DNA of 37,941 nt from Methanomethylovorans sp. Lineage in GTDB: Archaea > Halobacteriota > Methanosarcinia > Methanosarcinales > Methanosarcinaceae. The stretch spans positions 1 through 37,941 of the forward strand of contig JACIVZ010000008.1 of the NCBI GenBank assembly GCA_014361205.1. Direction: 5' to 3'. A model generated the notes under the pieces. That model was given only the letters and a program-made list of their open reading frames with translations. It was not told the DNA's origin and made no database searches. This document shows, piece after piece, positions 35,047 through 37,941 of this stretch (position 1 is the stretch's first letter; the number at the start of each line of letters is the position of its first letter). The position numbers were made by a program, and so were the translations under genes.

Positions 35047-36231
35047 TTATGTTGTATATTCAGCATTTATGCGTACATAATCATAAGTAAGATCACAGCC
35101 CCAGGCAGTGGCACTACTTTGTCCCAGCCCAAGGTCTACAATGATATCTACCTTTGATTCACCCATTATTTTTCCAAGCAGTGAAAGAACATGATCATCG
35201 GTTGCAAGTATTTTTCCTTTGTTAACCAGCTGTATCATATTTTTACCATCTGAGAAGGTAAGTGATAGCTTTTGCTGATCCACTTCTGCACCTGAATAGC
35301 CAACGGCTGCAATGACTCGTCCCCAGTTTGGATCTTTTCCAAATATCGCTGTCTTTACAAGTGGAGAACGTACTATGGCTTTTGCTGCAAGACGTGCATC
35401 TTCGTCATATAAGGCACCTGTTACCTTTGCTTCTATGAGCCTTGTAGCTCCTTCCCCATCTGAAGCAATCATTTTTCCAAGTTCGATCAGCACATAGTCA
35501 AGTCCCTGCTGGAATTCTTCAATCAATGGCTGAATTCCACTTTCTCCTGTTGCTGTCAAAAGCACCATGTCATTTGTGCTTGTATCGCCATCTACTACAA
35601 CCATATTGAAGCTTTTATTCACCGCGTTTGTAAGGCATTCATGTAGTAATTCTTGTGCAATAATGGCATCAGTATAAGCAAAACATAGCATTGTGCCCAT
35701 TTTAGGCTCGATCATCCCTGCACCTTTGGCAATCGCTCCTATACGAATACCACTGTCAAGCTCAACAGCAATTTCTTTCATTTTTTTATCAGTGGTCATT
35801 ATAGCCTTTGCTGCAGCATGGCTTCCTTCATTATCTGCTTTTAATGAATCTATTACCTTTGGAAGATTTGAAGTTATCCATTCCATATTCAGTGGTCTCC
35901 CGATAACACCAGTAGAAGCTACTGCTACATATTCGGGATTTATTGACAATGCATCTGCTAACATGCAGGCCATTTTTCTTGCATCTTCAACTCCTTGTTC
36001 ACCGGTAAAAGCATTTGCATTTCCACTATTGACTATCAAAGCACTGAGTTTTCCATGTTTTTTTATATGTTCTCTCGTAACAATCAGTGGAGCTGCAATT
36101 ACCTTGTTCATGGTAAACATTCCAGCTGCATTGCCTTCTGCCACTATTACTCCAAGTCCCATCTTACCGGATTTGATACCCCACGCTTTAACACCCTTTA
36201 CGGCACATATGCCCCCATCAATTGCTTTCAT
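35047..36231 (-). CDS. argJ: Glutamate N-acetyltransferase / ornithine acetyltransferase ArgJ
   Basis: 394 residues. Recycles the acetyl group from N-acetylornithine to glutamate in arginine synthesis, and may also make acetylglutamate. Self-cleavage happens at the nucleophile Thr180 in KGAGMIEPKMGTML; the residue before is Gly where most members have Ala. VVDGDTSTNDM and the late KDPNWGRVIAAVGYSGA are family blocks. It overlaps the CBS gene by four bases (ATGA). Confidence 0.94.
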   Translation of the reverse strand: MKAIDGGICAVKGVKAWGIKSGKMGLGVIVAEGNAAGMFTMNKVIAAPLIVTREHIKKHGKLSALIVNSGNANAFTGEQGVEDARKMACMLADALSINPEYVAVASTGVIGRPLNMEWITSNLPKVIDSLKADNEGSHAAAKAIMTTDKKMKEIAVELDSGIRIGAIAKGAGMIEPKMGTMLCFAYTDAIIAQELLHECLTNAVNKSFNMVVVDGDTSTNDMVLLTATGESGIQPLIEEFQQGLDYVLIELGKMIASDGEGATRLIEAKVTGALYDEDARLAAKAIVRSPLVKTAIFGKDPNWGRVIAAVGYSGAEVDQQKLSLTFSDGKNMIQLVNKGKILATDDHVLSLLGKIMGESKVDIIVDLGLGQSSATAWGCDLTYDYVRINAEYTT

Positions 36232-36701
36232 TGTTCTGCATCCCTTCCGAGTCCTTTTATGATGTCACCACGAGTGATAATCCCTACAAGTATATCATCT
36301 TTTACAACAGGAAGACGGTTTATCTTGTGTTTTGTTATGAGCTTGACGGCATCATAGATGCTTTTTTCAGGTGATATAACATGCACTTTCTTTTGCATTA
36401 TCTCACTGACAGGTTTTGATCCGATATCATTAAGCATATGCTTTGTTTCTTCCCAGTTCAGAAGTTCACGTAAAGGGATTTCTATAATTTCGAATGGACT
36501 GGGCAGCCACAAACCACCATGTTCCGGAACTTCCAGCAATTTCAGCAGATCAGCTTCAGAAACTATACCAACAACCCTGCCATCTTCTACTACCGGAAGA
36601 CCGCTTATGTTATGTTTTTTAAGTAGCTGAGAGGCTTCACTTATAGTTGTTTGAGGGTTGCATACAATTACATCAGTATTCATTATATCTTTTACTTGCA
36701 T
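36228..36701 (-). CDS. Two-CBS-domain protein
   Basis: About 157 residues, two CBS domains and little else. The first begins MQVKDIMNTDVIVCNPQTTI and has NISGLPVVEDGRVVGIVSEADLLKLL; the second has VSEIMQKKVHVISPEKSIYDAV and KINRLPVVKDDILVGIITRGDII. CBS pairs bind adenine nucleotides or S-adenosylmethionine. Located between argC and argJ, it may sense energy state for this operon, which is inference. ATG 36701 is used; an in-frame start further out (36782) would run into argC. Confidence 0.87.
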   Translation of the reverse strand: MQVKDIMNTDVIVCNPQTTISEASQLLKKHNISGLPVVEDGRVVGIVSEADLLKLLEVPEHGGLWLPSPFEIIEIPLRELLNWEETKHMLNDIGSKPVSEIMQKKVHVISPEKSIYDAVKLITKHKINRLPVVKDDILVGIITRGDIIKGLGRDAEQ

Positions 36702-36732
36702 TGCATTACACCAACTGATTAAGATAAAAAGA

Positions 36733-37746
36733 TTAAGGCGCCATACCTGGTATCCATAGACCCATAGTCTCATCCATCCCACACATAATATTCATATTCT
36801 GGATAGCCTGTCCAGAAGCACCTTTTACAAGATTGTCAATGGCTGAGATAACAACTATCCGATTATTATATGAATCCACCTCAAAACCAATATCACAGAA
36901 ATTGGAACCTTTTACTGCAGTAAGAGAAGGAATGCCATCCACCACTCTGACAAATGGCTTGTCCTGATACATTTCAGAATACAGATCCATTACATCGTAT
37001 TTTGTGAGTTTGCTTTTGGTAAAGATATGAGCTGTAGTAAGTATACCTCTTACAGAGGGAATTATATGCGGAGTGAAACTGATCTTTGTAAGAGAACTAT
37101 CCAGACGCTGTAACTCCTGGGTGAACTCTGCCATGTGACGATGAGTTGTTAGCTTGTAAGGCTGCACATTTTCAGCCATATTTGGGTAATGAGAGGCTTC
37201 ACTTGGCTCAATACCAGCACCTGACACACCTGTCTTTGAGTCGAATACTACACTATCTATCATCGAAACATGTGCAAGGGGAGCGGCTGCAAGGATAGCA
37301 CCTGTGGGAAAACATCCGGGATTGGCTACGAGTTTCTCATATTTTATTTCAGGATGAAGTTCTGGAATCCCGTAAACCACCTTACGTGGGTCCAAATGCT
37401 TGATACCATAAACTTTTTCAAAAACATTTGTTTCAAGTCTATAATCAGCACTTAAGTCAATTACCTTTAGTTTGCCGTCAAAAAGTTTTGGGACTATTTC
37501 CATGGAAGTTCCATGGGGTACAGCTACAAAGACCACATCACATCTATTTTTTATTTCCTGAGGGTCAGGATTTTCGAACTCGAGATCCATCATATCTTTA
37601 AGGTGTTTATGTACTGCAGATACTTTTTTGCCAGTTAGCTTGCGGGATGTTGCAAGTTCTATCTTTGCTTCAGGATGATTGAGCAACAAACGCATTAGCT
37701 CACCGCCAGTATAGCCGGATGCACCGATAATTCCTATGTCAAGCAT
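36733..37746 (-). CDS. argC: N-acetyl-gamma-glutamyl-phosphate reductase ArgC
   Basis: About 337 residues. NADPH-dependent reduction in arginine synthesis. IGIIGASGYTGGELMRLL is the NADP-binding loop; VANPGCFPTGAI holds the catalytic cysteine; GVSGAGIEPSEASHYPNMAENVQPYKL and FTPHIIPSVRGI are typical of the short archaeal/bacterial enzyme. ATG 37746 gives the usual N-terminus, with an in-frame GTG at 37755. It heads the argC-CBS-argJ-kinase-kinase-ogg gene string. Confidence 0.95.
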   Translation of the reverse strand: MLDIGIIGASGYTGGELMRLLLNHPEAKIELATSRKLTGKKVSAVHKHLKDMMDLEFENPDPQEIKNRCDVVFVAVPHGTSMEIVPKLFDGKLKVIDLSADYRLETNVFEKVYGIKHLDPRKVVYGIPELHPEIKYEKLVANPGCFPTGAILAAAPLAHVSMIDSVVFDSKTGVSGAGIEPSEASHYPNMAENVQPYKLTTHRHMAEFTQELQRLDSSLTKISFTPHIIPSVRGILTTAHIFTKSKLTKYDVMDLYSEMYQDKPFVRVVDGIPSLTAVKGSNFCDIGFEVDSYNNRIVVISAIDNLVKGASGQAIQNMNIMCGMDETMGLWIPGMAP

Positions 37747-37755
37747 GATACTCAC

Positions 37756-37941
37756 TTTATATATAAGATTGAATTTTGAGAAATATTATTTAATGTTTTT
37801 GAACTAATAAAAGTGTTTGTAATAAAAGTGTTTGTAAATTAAAATTTTTGTATCACTAAGAACAATGTCAGAATCTGTTTACTTCCAAGAATATAAATAA
37901 TTCAAACGAAGGCTTTGTAGAAAACCTACTTTTAATTTTAT
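37756..37941. other. AT-rich region upstream of argC
   Basis: Contains a short direct repeat, AAAAGTGTTTGTAA, at 37809-37822 and 37824-37837, and TATA-like sequence near 37755-37790. No gene is seen before the window edge. Confidence 0.4.

Overview
The window looks like a piece of chromosome from a cytochrome-containing methanogen of the Methanosarcinaceae. Three things point there: a mer gene directly followed by fpoF (the F420H2 dehydrogenase input subunit, linked to mer in Methanosarcina), a c-type multiheme cytochrome beside an iron-sulfur flavoprotein and an archaeoflavoprotein, and an F420H2-oxidase type flavodiiron protein. TATA-like boxes, GGAGG/GAGGTGA ribosome binding sites and frequent TTG starts are archaeal in style. 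The genus cannot be fixed from this sequence alone; Methanolobus, Methanomethylovorans and Methanosarcina are all possible.

Layout. 1-27: 3' end of a tRNA. 0.3-3.2 kb (minus): a small Cys-rich protein with no usual start codon, then the mer-fpoF-nadM operon. 3.5-8.1 kb (plus): a redox cluster of two DUF2180 proteins, an AhpD-like protein, a five-heme cytochrome c split by a frameshift in an A9 run, a 7-Cys ferredoxin, an iron-sulfur flavoprotein, an FAD/NAD(P) reductase and AfpA. 8.1-10.0 kb (minus): inositol-phosphate synthase and a DUF429 protein. 10.3-12.4 kb (plus): an oxygen-defence set of rubrerythrin-like protein, FprA and ferredoxin:thioredoxin reductase. 12.5-21.7 kb: a PAS protein, a probable PfkB-kinase relic, a P-type ATPase, two secreted proteins, a subtilase and a Fur-family regulator; base composition rises inside the ATPase and stays high through the subtilase. 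22.2-25.4 kb: ArsR and NikR regulators, purC and a CrtI-like flavoprotein. 25.3-27.1 kb (minus): phosphate transporter and its PhoU-like partner. 27.2-30.3 kb (minus): iscS-iscU-regulator-Nre DNA repair operon. 30.4-31.1 kb: aIF1 and DUF192. 31.3-37.8 kb (minus): argC-CBS-argJ, two tandem ADP-dependent sugar kinases and an OGG1-type DNA glycosylase.

How the genes work together. Mer and FpoF belong to the F420-dependent C1 pathway and its respiratory chain. The 4.5-8.1 kb cluster joins an exported, probably membrane-anchored heme protein to cytoplasmic ferredoxin and flavin carriers and is the best candidate for a little-described electron-transfer system. The FprA/rubrerythrin/FTR set would remove oxygen and peroxide and repair thiols. 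The isc operon has its own HTH regulator with paired cysteines and an array of TAAAGG half-sites over its promoter.

The most unexpected signal is that two genes (321-530 and the OGG gene), and possibly the kinase relic, have a good Shine-Dalgarno sequence six or seven bases before an ATC codon exactly where the family start is expected, with no ATG, GTG or TTG there.
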